From Halioglobus sp. (lineage in GTDB: Bacteria; Pseudomonadota; Gammaproteobacteria; Pseudomonadales; Halieaceae), in the NCBI GenBank assembly GCA_020443345.1, contig JAGRIH010000041.1, positions 1 to 39,096 on the forward strand: a stretch of DNA of 39,096 nucleotides. Reading direction: 5' to 3'. The notes under the pieces are model-generated. The model saw only the letters and a list, made by a program, of their open reading frames with translations, made no database searches and was not told the origin of the DNA. The position numbers and the translations under genes are program-made. Below are positions 16,407 through 24,357 of the stretch, piece after piece (the first letter of the stretch is position 1; the number at the start of each line of letters is the position of its first letter).

Positions 16407-17576
16407 ATGTCTACGGCACTACACAATACGGCCGCTATCGCCGGCATCGGTCAAACCACGTACAGCAAGTGCTCTGGCGTCTCTGAACTCGCGCTGGCCT
16501 GCGAGGCGGTGAGCCGGGCAATTGACGATGCCGGCATCGAACCCGGCGAGGTCGATGGCCTGGTGACCTACACCCTGGATTCCAGCGATGAAGTAGAGGT
16601 GGCCAACTCGGTGGGGCTCGGTGACCTGACCCTGTTTAGCCAGATCAACTACGGCGGCGGTGCCGCCGTGGGTCTGGTTCATCAGGCGGCCATGGCCGTC
16701 GCCACCGGCAGCGCGAAAAATGTGGTGGTGTGGCGCGGGATGAACGGTCGTTCCGGGAAACGCATGGGGCAGGGGGTATCGGGCACCATCATCAGCAGCG
16801 ATATCATTCACTGGTCGTGGTATATGGTCTACGGCATGTTGACGCCGGCGTCCTGGATTGCGGCCTTCACCACCCGCTATATGCACGAATACGGCGCGAC
16901 GTCCGAAGATCTCGGCCGGATCGCCATCGCCCAGAGAAAGTTCGCGCTCAATAATCCCAATGCGGCCGGCTACGGCAGACCCCTGACCATGGATGACTAC
17001 CTGGCCTCGAGACTGGTCGCCGAGCCGCTGCGGCTGTACGACTGCTGCCAGGAAACCGATGGCGGCTGTGCCCTGCTCATCACCTCGGTGGAACACGCCC
17101 GCGATCTCCGACAGAAACCCGCAGTGATCCGCGGGGTCTGCCAGGCGTCCTCGCGCGGTCAGGAGCAAATGACCAGCTTTTACCGGGACGATATGACGTC
17201 ATTACCGGAAATGGAGCTGGCTGCCAGACAGGTCTACGCCCAGAGTGGACTGGGCCCCGATGACATCGACGCCGCCTGCCTGTACGATGCCTTTACTTCG
17301 GAAATACTGGTGCAGCTCGAGGCCTTCGGGTTCTGCGCCAGAGGCGAGGCCAAGGATTTTATCGCGGACGGCGCCCTGGAAATCGGCGGTCGCCTGCCCA
17401 ACAACACCCACGGCGGCTTGTTGTCGGAGGGATACATCCACGGTGTGAACAATATTGCCGAGGGGGCGCGTCTCATTCGCGGCACGTCATGCAATCAGCC
17501 AGAGGGTGTCGAACACGTACTGATTTCAAGCGGCGTAGGCGTCCCGACGGGGGCGATGATTCTCGGTCAGGCATGA
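16407..17576 (+). CDS. Thiolase-superfamily lipid-transfer-like protein, probable acyl-CoA retro-aldolase
   Basis: A 389-residue protein of the SCP2-thiolase/Ltp group. The region where true thiolases carry the nucleophilic Cys reads INYGGGAAVGL (80-90), without Cys, so Claisen thiolysis is unlikely. Instead Tyr293 (CLYDAF) and Tyr343 (SEGYIHG) occupy the places that I recall as catalytic tyrosines (about 294 and 344) in the Thermomonospora Ltp2 aldolase. With the DUF35 partner just upstream, the likely reaction is retro-aldol cleavage of a beta-hydroxyacyl-CoA with a tertiary hydroxyl, releasing a ketone or aldehyde and a shorter acyl-CoA. It is the last gene of the plus-strand run before the convergent lipid operon. 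An alternative is a non-decarboxylating role in other CoA chemistry. Confidence 0.85.
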   Translation: MSTALHNTAAIAGIGQTTYSKCSGVSELALACEAVSRAIDDAGIEPGEVDGLVTYTLDSSDEVEVANSVGLGDLTLFSQINYGGGAAVGLVHQAAMAVATGSAKNVVVWRGMNGRSGKRMGQGVSGTIISSDIIHWSWYMVYGMLTPASWIAAFTTRYMHEYGATSEDLGRIAIAQRKFALNNPNAAGYGRPLTMDDYLASRLVAEPLRLYDCCQETDGGCALLITSVEHARDLRQKPAVIRGVCQASSRGQEQMTSFYRDDMTSLPEMELAARQVYAQSGLGPDDIDAACLYDAFTSEILVQLEAFGFCARGEAKDFIADGALEIGGRLPNNTHGGLLSEGYIHGVNNIAEGARLIRGTSCNQPEGVEHVLISSGVGVPTGAMILGQA

Positions 17577-17658
17577 GCATGGCCGCGAGTAACAGACACG
17601 GCCCACCAGGTACAGAGCGGCCCGCTACGCGTGAGTTTTCACCCTCCCGCCCCGCGCT

Positions 17659-19266
17659 TTAAACCGCCGCCACGGCCTCACCGGGGTCTCGTCGATCACG
17701 GGTCGCGGGCTTTTTCTTGCTCCGGGACGGCGCAGCAGAGGACGCGCGCTTGCGGCCTTTTGCCGGCGCCGATGCGGCGCTGCGGTACTCCTCGGTATTG
17801 GGGGAGGACTTCAGCCAGTGCGTCTGCTCCAGTTCGTAGTGGTGCAGGATCTTGTCTATGGTGCGGCCGATGCGCGTGGTGGTCCGGATGATGGGAATTT
17901 TGGGCCAGGTGCCGCGCTCTCCCGCCTTGATCAGTTCGCGCATCTCCTCCTCTGTGAGTACCTTCAGCAGTTTGCCGAGGCTGGAATAACCGTAGCCGGG
18001 GAATATGTTGATATCCCCCGTGAACTGCTGGTCAATCAGGCCGTTGAGCGCGTTCAGCACACTGCCTGTTCTGGCTCCGACCCGGGTGTAGCGCTGCACG
18101 GCATCGAGGCTGCCGCGAACCAGTTTCTTGGTGGCCGCAACCCAGGCATCGGATATGATCTGGTAGATACCCGGCCGCGTGGAGGGCTCGCGGCCCAGCC
18201 CCGGCATCACCTGGCTCACGATAAAGTGGTTGACGCCATATAACCGGGCCAGTCGCTTGGCGGGCAGGTCCTGGGAGAAGGAGCCGTCTATCCAGCGGCG
18301 TTTGGGCAGATAGGGCTTTACCGCCCCGTGGTCGTCTTTTGCCTCCAGTTGCACCGGCGGAAAAACGCCGGGCAGGGCTGAACTGGCCAGCACGGCGGAG
18401 AGGATGGTGACGTTGGGCGAGGCGACATGGTTGAGCAGGCGCGATTCCTGCTTGGGTTCCGCCGGTGAGATGGTGATATTAATGCTGCGGCCGGTCTTCT
18501 CGTAGGCCTCCAGAAACGTCATGTCCGGAATCAGTCGCCCCATCTCCCGGCGTATGGCGGGCATGTCAACCTGGGCGTCCATGCCAAAACCGATCTTAAT
18601 CTTGCCGCGGTTTTCCGTCATGGCCCTGGCCAGGTAGTTGTCTTCGAACAGGGCGAGAAACTCCCGGTCCGTGCGCGTGCCCATCACCGCCGCCACGAAG
18701 GCCCCGGCGCTGGCGCCGGAGATGACCACCGGACACAACTGCTGCTCGACGAGCGCCTTGAGTACGCCAAAATGGAAATACCCCAGGGTGCCGCCGCCGC
18801 TGAGCATCAGCGCCGAGCGGCCGTAGCAGTGACTGGCGCGCTGGAAGAACTCAAAGCGCTCCACGAGGGGGATGGCGCGCCCGCCCTCGCCCGCCAGGTG
18901 CTCCAGCGCGGCACAGATTTCGTCGATATAATCCTCGATAAGGTGTTTGGTGCCACACTTTGCGGGCTGGTAGAGATTGGCCCTGCCCATGCCGGCCATA
19001 TTGCCGTGAATGCCCTCGTTCAGGGCAAACAGAAGCCCGCGGTCATCGTCGGCGCGCCGCAGTCTGCGCAGGCGCCTCAGGCGCCGCGTGATACTGGCGT
19101 GATCGTAGCGCTGGGATGCCGGTGTCTTGCGCCACTGATCGCCGCCGGACACGGCGTCATATTGCGTGGCCAGTTCCTGCCACTCCTCGAAAGAGTCGGC
19201 TTCGTCCATGACGCCTTCCAGGTCCTGGAGCAGGCTCGCTTGTCGGTTGAGCAGTTGGTACTTCAT
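17659..19266 (-). CDS. Patatin-like phospholipase/lipase with DUF3336 N-terminal domain
   Basis: A serine lipid acyl hydrolase, 535 residues. An N-terminal DUF3336-like domain (about 10-145) precedes the patatin domain: oxyanion loop GGGTLG (157-162), nucleophile Ser186 in GASAG, and the dyad Asp in WIDGSF. DUF3336-patatins include the yeast lipid-droplet triacylglycerol lipases Tgl3/4/5. A run of RRL repeats (61-71) and a final basic, low-complexity tail (KGRKRASSAAPSRSKKKPATRDRR) are notable; the WS/DGAT of the same operon also ends in a basic tail. It is the last gene after WS/DGAT and an extended SDR, with a 36-bp gap and a weak ribosome site. The likely role is mobilisation of stored neutral lipid or membrane lipid turnover. 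Confidence 0.9.
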   Translation of the reverse strand: MKYQLLNRQASLLQDLEGVMDEADSFEEWQELATQYDAVSGGDQWRKTPASQRYDHASITRRLRRLRRLRRADDDRGLLFALNEGIHGNMAGMGRANLYQPAKCGTKHLIEDYIDEICAALEHLAGEGGRAIPLVERFEFFQRASHCYGRSALMLSGGGTLGYFHFGVLKALVEQQLCPVVISGASAGAFVAAVMGTRTDREFLALFEDNYLARAMTENRGKIKIGFGMDAQVDMPAIRREMGRLIPDMTFLEAYEKTGRSINITISPAEPKQESRLLNHVASPNVTILSAVLASSALPGVFPPVQLEAKDDHGAVKPYLPKRRWIDGSFSQDLPAKRLARLYGVNHFIVSQVMPGLGREPSTRPGIYQIISDAWVAATKKLVRGSLDAVQRYTRVGARTGSVLNALNGLIDQQFTGDINIFPGYGYSSLGKLLKVLTEEEMRELIKAGERGTWPKIPIIRTTTRIGRTIDKILHHYELEQTHWLKSSPNTEEYRSAASAPAKGRKRASSAAPSRSKKKPATRDRRDPGEAVAAV

Positions 19267-19302
19267 GGGCTAATGTCTCAGTTGTTTGGCGGTGGCGGGC
19301 GA

Positions 19303-20319
19303 TCACGCTGCAGCGAGTTTTCCGGCCAGTCGATCTGGCAGGTGCCCGGCGCGGTTCAGCCAGGTGATGGTGTCGCGCATTGTCTCATCCAGCGGGCGAA
19401 AACTGAAATCGAGTTTTTCCTCCACATGGCGGTTATCCACGGGGACCCATCCGGTGGCATAGCGCATACCTTCCTCGGTGACGGGCAGCTCGAAGGGCAG
19501 GTAGCGGGCCAGTCGGTCGGTAAACCTGCCGGTAAGGAGAGACAGTGCGGCGGGCATCGGAATCGACAGCAGGCGGCGCCCGGTCAGTTTTGACAGAAAT
19601 CTGGCGTGATCCCGCCACGGCAGGTACGTGCCGCCCAGGGGAAAGCGTCCGGCCGGTGGCTGCTGCTCCAGCAGCAGGCAGTGTACCCGGGCGATGTCGC
19701 GAACGTCCACGTACTGGTTGCCCGACGGCATGACGAACAACAGGCCCTGCAGCAGCGCGATGAGTCCCCGGTGAGGTTCGGTCAAGCCCGGGTCGTCGGG
19801 GCCGATGATCGATGCCGGATAGGTGATATGTACCGGCTCGCCCTGTTTTTGCAGCTCCCGGGCAAAGATCTCACAGGCGATTTTGGAGCGACCGTAGCCG
19901 CTCCTGGAAATGCCGGGACCCGGCGGCGAATTTTCGTCCAGCCTGGAGGCCTCGGGGTCAAACAGGGCGGTTACGCTCGATACGTGAATGACCTGTTCGA
20001 CCTGCTTGTCCAGGGCCTCGCCAATGACCAGTTTGGTGCCCTCCAGGTTGGTCTTGAATATCGTGTCGGCGTCGTGGGTGGAGGTGGACACCATAGCGGC
20101 GCTGTGCACCACGGCATCGCAGCCGTCCAGCGCCCGCAGTACCCTGTTTTTATCGTTCAGGTCGCCCCGCGTTACCTGCCCGATGCGGTCATCGCCAAAC
20201 AGCCGGAGCATCTTGTCCACACTGCGCACCAGCAGGCTGACCTCGTGGCCGGCTGCCAGCAGTGCCTGTACCGTGTGATAACCCAGAAAACCGGTGCCGC
20301 CGGTGACCATAACCCGCAT
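19303..20319 (-). CDS. NAD-dependent epimerase/dehydratase-family protein (3-beta-HSD/dihydroflavonol-reductase-like extended SDR)
   Basis: Extended SDR of 338 residues. GGTGFLG (7-13) binds the dinucleotide, and Ser114 or Ser115 with Tyr142-x3-Lys146 (YGRSK) form the catalytic set. The VHSAAMVS and HVSSVTALFD segments are typical of 3-beta-hydroxysteroid dehydrogenase/hopanoid-associated sugar-epimerase-like proteins. Arg52 after RGDLND fits the Asp-Leu-x-Asp motif region. Its ATG begins one base after the WS/DGAT stop codon, so translation is probably coupled. In this operon it may reduce or oxidise a fatty alcohol, aldehyde or sterol-like hydroxyl before or after esterification; that is inference. 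Confidence 0.9.
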   Translation of the reverse strand: MRVMVTGGTGFLGYHTVQALLAAGHEVSLLVRSVDKMLRLFGDDRIGQVTRGDLNDKNRVLRALDGCDAVVHSAAMVSTSTHDADTIFKTNLEGTKLVIGEALDKQVEQVIHVSSVTALFDPEASRLDENSPPGPGISRSGYGRSKIACEIFARELQKQGEPVHITYPASIIGPDDPGLTEPHRGLIALLQGLLFVMPSGNQYVDVRDIARVHCLLLEQQPPAGRFPLGGTYLPWRDHARFLSKLTGRRLLSIPMPAALSLLTGRFTDRLARYLPFELPVTEEGMRYATGWVPVDNRHVEEKLDFSFRPLDETMRDTITWLNRAGHLPDRLAGKLAAA

Positions 20320-20320
20320 A

Positions 20321-22030
20321 TCAGGACTCAGTCTGCGCCGCGTGCTTGGGCTTGGCTTTTACGCCGGCGCGCTGTTTGCGCGCTGTCGGGGCGCGCTTGA
20401 CGGCGCCGCTTGCAGATTTGTTTGAGGGCCTGGCTTTCTTTGCGGCTCGCGCCGCGGCTTGGCTTTTTGTCCGGGCAGCGGTGCCGGACGCGGCTTTGGT
20501 TTTCCCCCTGGATTTAGCTTTGGTTTTGGCTTTGGTTTTGGCTTTGGCTTTGCTCTTGGCCTTGGTTTTCGTCGCGGGTTTCTTCCCCGGTTTGAGTGCG
20601 GCTCGCTCCGACGCGGACAGCAGGGCTGCGCACAGTTCATCGAAGGAGTCCTGCAGACATTCGGCATAGAAAGCCGGATCGGGCATCATTTCGCGGCAGG
20701 CGGTAAAGGACAGCGTGATGGTGCCCTGCTTGCCTTGCACTGCGGAGTAAATGATATGGAACAGGCCGATGTTGGGCAGCAGCGGCCCCATGCTGACGCC
20801 GGCCACCATTTCGGCGCCGCACAGGTACTGCTGATAGTTGGCACCGGGTACGTTGGTGACGACGGTATTTGTCATCACGCTGCTTTCAGTCAATCCGGTG
20901 ACTGCGGCAGCGCGCAGGGCCACCGCCAGCACGCTGCCGGGTATCAGGTTGGTGATATCCAGGGAAATGCGCGGGCCCAGCGCCTGGGCATAGGCCTTGG
21001 CCTCAACGGACTTTTTATGGATGGCCGCCAGCCGCTTGGCCGGATCGGCGATGTCCGTACGCAGGGCCACATTCATGAAGCCCACCATATTGCCGCCGGT
21101 CTCCTGCTCCTCCCTGGTGCGCACGTCGACTGGGCAGCCGGTAACCAGACTCTCTTGCGGCAGTTCGTCCTTACTCTGCAGATAGCGTCGCAGGGCGCCG
21201 GAAACCACGGCCAGCATGGCATCGTTGATGGTCGCCCCGGGCACGGCATTTTTCAGTGCGCGCACCGTGGCGAAGTCAAATATTTTGGCATCGATTACCC
21301 GGTAGGGGGAAATCTTGCCCTGGAAGCGGGTTTTCGGGATGTCCCCCTGTTCCTCGAACTCGCTTTCCTCATAGCCGCGCTTGATGCGCCGGTAGGCCGG
21401 GATTGCGTCGCGAACGATCTTCGCCAACTGCCCGGGCTTGCGCCACGCATCCATGTAGGCCTTGGCGAGCATGCCCGCCTTGCTCGGGTTTTTCACCACC
21501 CAGGGGGGGGCGGGTGCCGCGGGCTGCGGCTCGGGCGTCAGGTCGTGCATGATGGTCATGAAACGTGTACCGGTGGCGCCGTCCATGGCACTGTGGTGCA
21601 CCTTCAGCAGCAGGGCGAAGCAGCCGGGGGGCACACCCTCCACATTGTCCAGTCCCTCGATGATATAAAATTCCCACAGCGGCTTGTCCCGCGACAGGGG
21701 TATCGCGTGCAGGCGCGCGGCGAGTATGCACAGCTGCCGCCAGTCGCCGGGTTTGGGCAGAGCGATATGCCGCACGTGGTATTCCAGGTCGAAATTGACG
21801 TCCTCTTCCCAGTAGGGCTGACCCAGTCCCATTGGCACGGTCACCAGTTTGCGCCGAAAGATCGGCGACAGGTGTACCCGCGCCTGGAGCATCTCCAGGA
21901 TATCCTTGAAGCGCACCTTGCCGCCGGGTGCGGTGCTGGGGTCGTAAATACTGAAACCGCCGATATGCTGCGGCAGGCCTTTCATTTCCGCATGCAGGAA
22001 CATGGCGTCCTGACCCGATAGCTGCTGCAT
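20321..22030 (-). CDS. Wax ester synthase/diacylglycerol acyltransferase (WS/DGAT) with Lys/Ala-rich C-terminal tail
   Basis: Transfers an acyl group from acyl-CoA to a fatty alcohol or diacylglycerol, forming storage lipid. The 569-residue protein has the catalytic HHSAMDG motif (145-151), the second conserved region around TVVTNVPGANYQQYLCGA and the PLLPNIGLFHI segment. Ordinary WS/DGATs have about 450-480 residues; here some 90 extra residues at the C-terminus are almost only Lys, Ala, Thr, Ser, Arg and Pro, with KAKAKTKAKTKAK repeats like the tails of histone H1-like AlgP and the phasin PhaF. AAAGGAG stands before the ATG. First gene of a three-gene operon with the extended SDR and the patatin lipase. 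Confidence 0.93.
   Translation of the reverse strand: MQQLSGQDAMFLHAEMKGLPQHIGGFSIYDPSTAPGGKVRFKDILEMLQARVHLSPIFRRKLVTVPMGLGQPYWEEDVNFDLEYHVRHIALPKPGDWRQLCILAARLHAIPLSRDKPLWEFYIIEGLDNVEGVPPGCFALLLKVHHSAMDGATGTRFMTIMHDLTPEPQPAAPAPPWVVKNPSKAGMLAKAYMDAWRKPGQLAKIVRDAIPAYRRIKRGYEESEFEEQGDIPKTRFQGKISPYRVIDAKIFDFATVRALKNAVPGATINDAMLAVVSGALRRYLQSKDELPQESLVTGCPVDVRTREEQETGGNMVGFMNVALRTDIADPAKRLAAIHKKSVEAKAYAQALGPRISLDITNLIPGSVLAVALRAAAVTGLTESSVMTNTVVTNVPGANYQQYLCGAEMVAGVSMGPLLPNIGLFHIIYSAVQGKQGTITLSFTACREMMPDPAFYAECLQDSFDELCAALLSASERAALKPGKKPATKTKAKSKAKAKTKAKTKAKSRGKTKAASGTAARTKSQAAARAAKKARPSNKSASGAVKRAPTARKQRAGVKAKPKHAAQTES
20515..20569. repeat. Short tandem repeat encoding the Lys-Ala/Thr tail of WS/DGAT
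   Basis: Imperfect repeats of TTTGGCTTTGGT-like units (plus-strand reading) that encode KAKAKTKAK on the minus strand. The repeats are 6 and 12 bp long, so copy changes would keep the reading frame and could vary tail length between strains. Confidence 0.7.
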
Positions 22031-22223
22031 CCACTTTCTCCTTTATTGATGACGATACGCCAGGCCGCTCACCTGTCGGTGTGTTCTGCCCTGCGTTAAA
22101 GTATCACGGCAGGCAGGATGGAACGCAAGTGCCGGGCGACCAGCCAGATCGCGGCATAGCGGTGCCGGCGCGGCATCCTTGCAGCGGTTTTTCCCTCGCC
22201 GGAACGACCGAAATTCAACCATT

Positions 22224-22244
22224 CGCGGTGTGTATCGCACCGCG
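22224..22244. repeat. Inverted repeat upstream of the SDR at 22264
   Basis: CGCGGTG (22224-22230) and CACCGCG (22238-22244) are perfect seven-base arms with a seven-base spacer, 19 bp before the ATG and directly ahead of the AGGTGGAGAG ribosome site. It may be an operator or a leader hairpin; no function is shown. Confidence 0.35.
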
Positions 22245-22263
22245 CCCACAAGGTGGAGAGAAC

Positions 22264-23058
22264 ATGTCCAAAGATGATTTTCGTCAATGTTATGGCCCGC
22301 TGGCGCTGGTGACCGGCGCTTCTTCGGGCATCGGTATGGCCTTCGCCCGCGCGCTTGCCCAGCGCGACCTGGACCTAGTGCTGGTAGCGCGCCGCGAGGA
22401 CCGCCTGGCGGCACTGGCGCGGGAGCTGATGGCGCAGCACGGTGTCGATGTCCGGGTGCTGGCCGTCGACCTGGCTGCGCCCGGCGCGACAGAGCGCATG
22501 GTCGAGGCGCTCGCCGGTGGGGATATCGGCCTGCTGGTCAGCAATGCCGGTTTCGGCCTCAAGGGTGCCCACGAGGACAACGACCCCGGCGCCATGGCGG
22601 CACTGCTGCAGGTCAACTGCCTGGCGCCGCTGCAATTGAGCCACCGGCTTATTCCCCATCTGCGCGAGCGCGGGCGCGGCGGCATTATTATCACCAGTTC
22701 GGTGGAGGGCTTCATGGGCGTACCGTATTCGGCTGCCTACGCCGCCAGCAAGGCCTTTACCAACAGTCTGGCGGAGTCGCTGTGGGGCGAGTTATCCCCG
22801 GCTGGTATCGACGTGTTGGCGCTGTGTCCCGGCAGTACCGACACCGAGGCACACGACAAGCAGGGTATCGATCGCACCAGGCTGCAAGACATGATGAGCC
22901 CGCAGGAGGTCGCCGCGCTGGCGCTGGACAACCTGGCGCAGGGCCCCGTCTATATTGCCGGCGAGCAGAACCGCGCCATGTTTGACGCGCTGCTGGCGAT
23001 GCCGCGGCGCGAGGCCCTGTTGCTGATGGCGGACAATATCCGCGCCGCCCTGCTGTGA
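22264..23058 (+). CDS. SDR-family oxidoreductase (DltE/YdfG-like)
   Basis: Classical SDR of 264 residues: TGASSGIG (17-24), SNAG (93-96), Asn118, Ser145/Ser146, Tyr159 and Lys163 (YAASK). Arg43-Arg44 after the second strand (LVARRED) favour NADPH. The frame is open upstream to 22081, but AGGTGGAGAGAAC before the ATG at 22264 and the normal SDR N-terminus mark this start. It is a single-gene unit, divergent from WS/DGAT and convergent with the VOC gene. It belongs to the group annotated as short-chain dehydrogenases acting on acyl or ketone substrates; the actual substrate is unknown. Confidence 0.92.
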   Translation: MSKDDFRQCYGPLALVTGASSGIGMAFARALAQRDLDLVLVARREDRLAALARELMAQHGVDVRVLAVDLAAPGATERMVEALAGGDIGLLVSNAGFGLKGAHEDNDPGAMAALLQVNCLAPLQLSHRLIPHLRERGRGGIIITSSVEGFMGVPYSAAYAASKAFTNSLAESLWGELSPAGIDVLALCPGSTDTEAHDKQGIDRTRLQDMMSPQEVAALALDNLAQGPVYIAGEQNRAMFDALLAMPRREALLLMADNIRAALL

Positions 23059-23099
23059 AGGGGCCGTTGCCGCTCTTTGAGCCGCCACGCAAGGTGCCA

Positions 23100-23549
23100 T
23101 CAAGGCATTTGGATAAATTCGATCAGCAGCGGATCGTCGGCCCGTTCGAGATAGGCAAACTTCATCTCGCGCTCGACCAGGTATTTGTACCAGATGGGTG
23201 CGTAGCCGATGGCCGCCACCCGCTCGATCCACGCGTCGCAGTCGCCCACGTTAAACCGGATATGGTGGATGCCCTCGCGGCCCGCCTGGATGAACTCGCT
23301 GTGCGGGCTGCTGCCGCTGAGCCACTGGATCAGTTCGATTTCCACCTCACCGGTATGGCCAAACGCCAGTTTCAGCTCGACGTCGCACGTTGCGCCGCGA
23401 AAGTCGGCGGCCTCCACCGGGCCATCCATCGTGGAAAAAGGGCCGAACATCGGGGCGTAGCGCTCGATGGCGGCATCCAGATCCCGCACCACGAAGCCGA
23501 TCTGGTCGATCGGGGGCAGGCCCAGCGTGTGTATGTCAGTGTGTTGCAT
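23100..23549 (-). CDS. VOC-superfamily (glyoxalase-like) protein
   Basis: A 149-residue vicinal-oxygen-chelate protein with two beta-alpha-beta-beta-beta modules. Probable metal ligands are Gln16 (IDQIGFVV), the Glu of EVEIELIQ, a His of GIHHIRF and the Glu of LLIEFIQ; Gln in the first place is also found in human glyoxalase I. The start at 23549 is the only Met before the conserved domain; it follows a G-rich ribosome site and lies 35 bp after the upstream SDR. The group resembles methylmalonyl-CoA-epimerase-like and dioxygenase-like VOC proteins; the reaction is not known. Last gene of a four-gene minus-strand operon. Confidence 0.88.
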   Translation of the reverse strand: MQHTDIHTLGLPPIDQIGFVVRDLDAAIERYAPMFGPFSTMDGPVEAADFRGATCDVELKLAFGHTGEVEIELIQWLSGSSPHSEFIQAGREGIHHIRFNVGDCDAWIERVAAIGYAPIWYKYLVEREMKFAYLERADDPLLIEFIQMP

Positions 23550-23584
23550 GGTATGGATTCCCCCGCTGCAAAAAATGTCGGCGA

Positions 23585-24337
23585 CTACACCGATAGCGTG
23601 TATCCGCCGTCGACGATAAGTGTCTGTCCAGTGATAAAGGCGGCCTGTGCGCTGCACAGGAACAGTACCGCACCGTTGACGTCGTCCGGCACGCCCCAGC
23701 GCTGCAGGGGCGTCCGGGCGACAATGGCGTCGTTGTATTCGGGCATGTCTTGCATGTGGCGGGTCATGCGCGTTGCCACCATGCCCGGCGCCACGGCGTT
23801 GGCGCGAATACCGTGTTTGGCCCAACTCAGTCCCAGGGACTTGGCCAACTGTACCACCCCGGCCTTGGCCGCCCCGTAGCCGGGCACCATGTCATTGGCG
23901 AAAAACGAGGCCAGCGACGCGATACCTATCACACTGGCGCCGCCGGGCAACTGGCTCTGTGTCAGATGATCGAGACAGGCCCGGGCCATGTGATAGCCCG
24001 ACACCAGGTTCAACTCGACGGCGGCGCTGAAGCCCTCGTGGGTCCACTCGTCGCCCGCGGTCAGGCTCGCGCCGGCGTTGTTGATGAGGATGTCCAGGCC
24101 GTCCAGTTGCCGCGCCAGGGCCTTGATGGCCTCCAGGTCGCGCATCTGCAGTGTTTTGTACTCCAGGCCGCTGAGATCGACATCGCCGTAGTCTCGCGCG
24201 CTCTCGCGGGTGCCGGTAACCACCACCCGGGCACCCGCCGCGGCAAAGGCGCGCGCGATACCGTGACCGATACCGCTGCTGCCCCCGGTGACCAGCACAC
24301 GGCTGCCGCTGTAGTCAAACGAAGCTGTGTTGTTCAT
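23585..24337 (-). CDS. SDR-family oxidoreductase (FabG-like)
   Basis: Classical SDR with 250 residues. Visible are TGGSSGIG (17-24), NNAG (86-89), Ser141, Tyr154 and Lys158 (YGAAK), and the C-terminal TLIVDGGYTLS. A Thr-Gly-Thr-Arg stretch after the second strand (VVTGTRES) suggests NADP use. It lies 20 bp after the sulfotransferase gene and 35 bp before the VOC gene, in the same direction, and is presumably cotranscribed. The role is likely oxidation or reduction of a hydroxyl group freed or masked by the sulfatase/sulfotransferase pair upstream, which is inference. Confidence 0.92.
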   Translation of the reverse strand: MNNTASFDYSGSRVLVTGGSSGIGHGIARAFAAAGARVVVTGTRESARDYGDVDLSGLEYKTLQMRDLEAIKALARQLDGLDILINNAGASLTAGDEWTHEGFSAAVELNLVSGYHMARACLDHLTQSQLPGGASVIGIASLASFFANDMVPGYGAAKAGVVQLAKSLGLSWAKHGIRANAVAPGMVATRMTRHMQDMPEYNDAIVARTPLQRWGVPDDVNGAVLFLCSAQAAFITGQTLIVDGGYTLSV

Positions 24338-24357
24338 GATGGATTCGCTCGTGCCCG

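Noticed and set aside
17577-17658. Terminator between the convergent thiolase-like and patatin genes
   Set aside because: No stem followed by a T-run could be found in the 82-bp gap.
20515-20569. CRISPR or other array of repeats
   Set aside because: The repeat is a short in-frame coding repeat for Lys-Ala/Thr residues, with no spacers and no cas genes anywhere in the window.
20459-22021. Long open frame on the plus strand opposite WS/DGAT
   Set aside because: It mirrors the codon pattern of the real gene in G+C-rich DNA, has no ribosome site and no recognisable domain, while the minus-strand frame has the complete HHxxxDG acyltransferase sequence.
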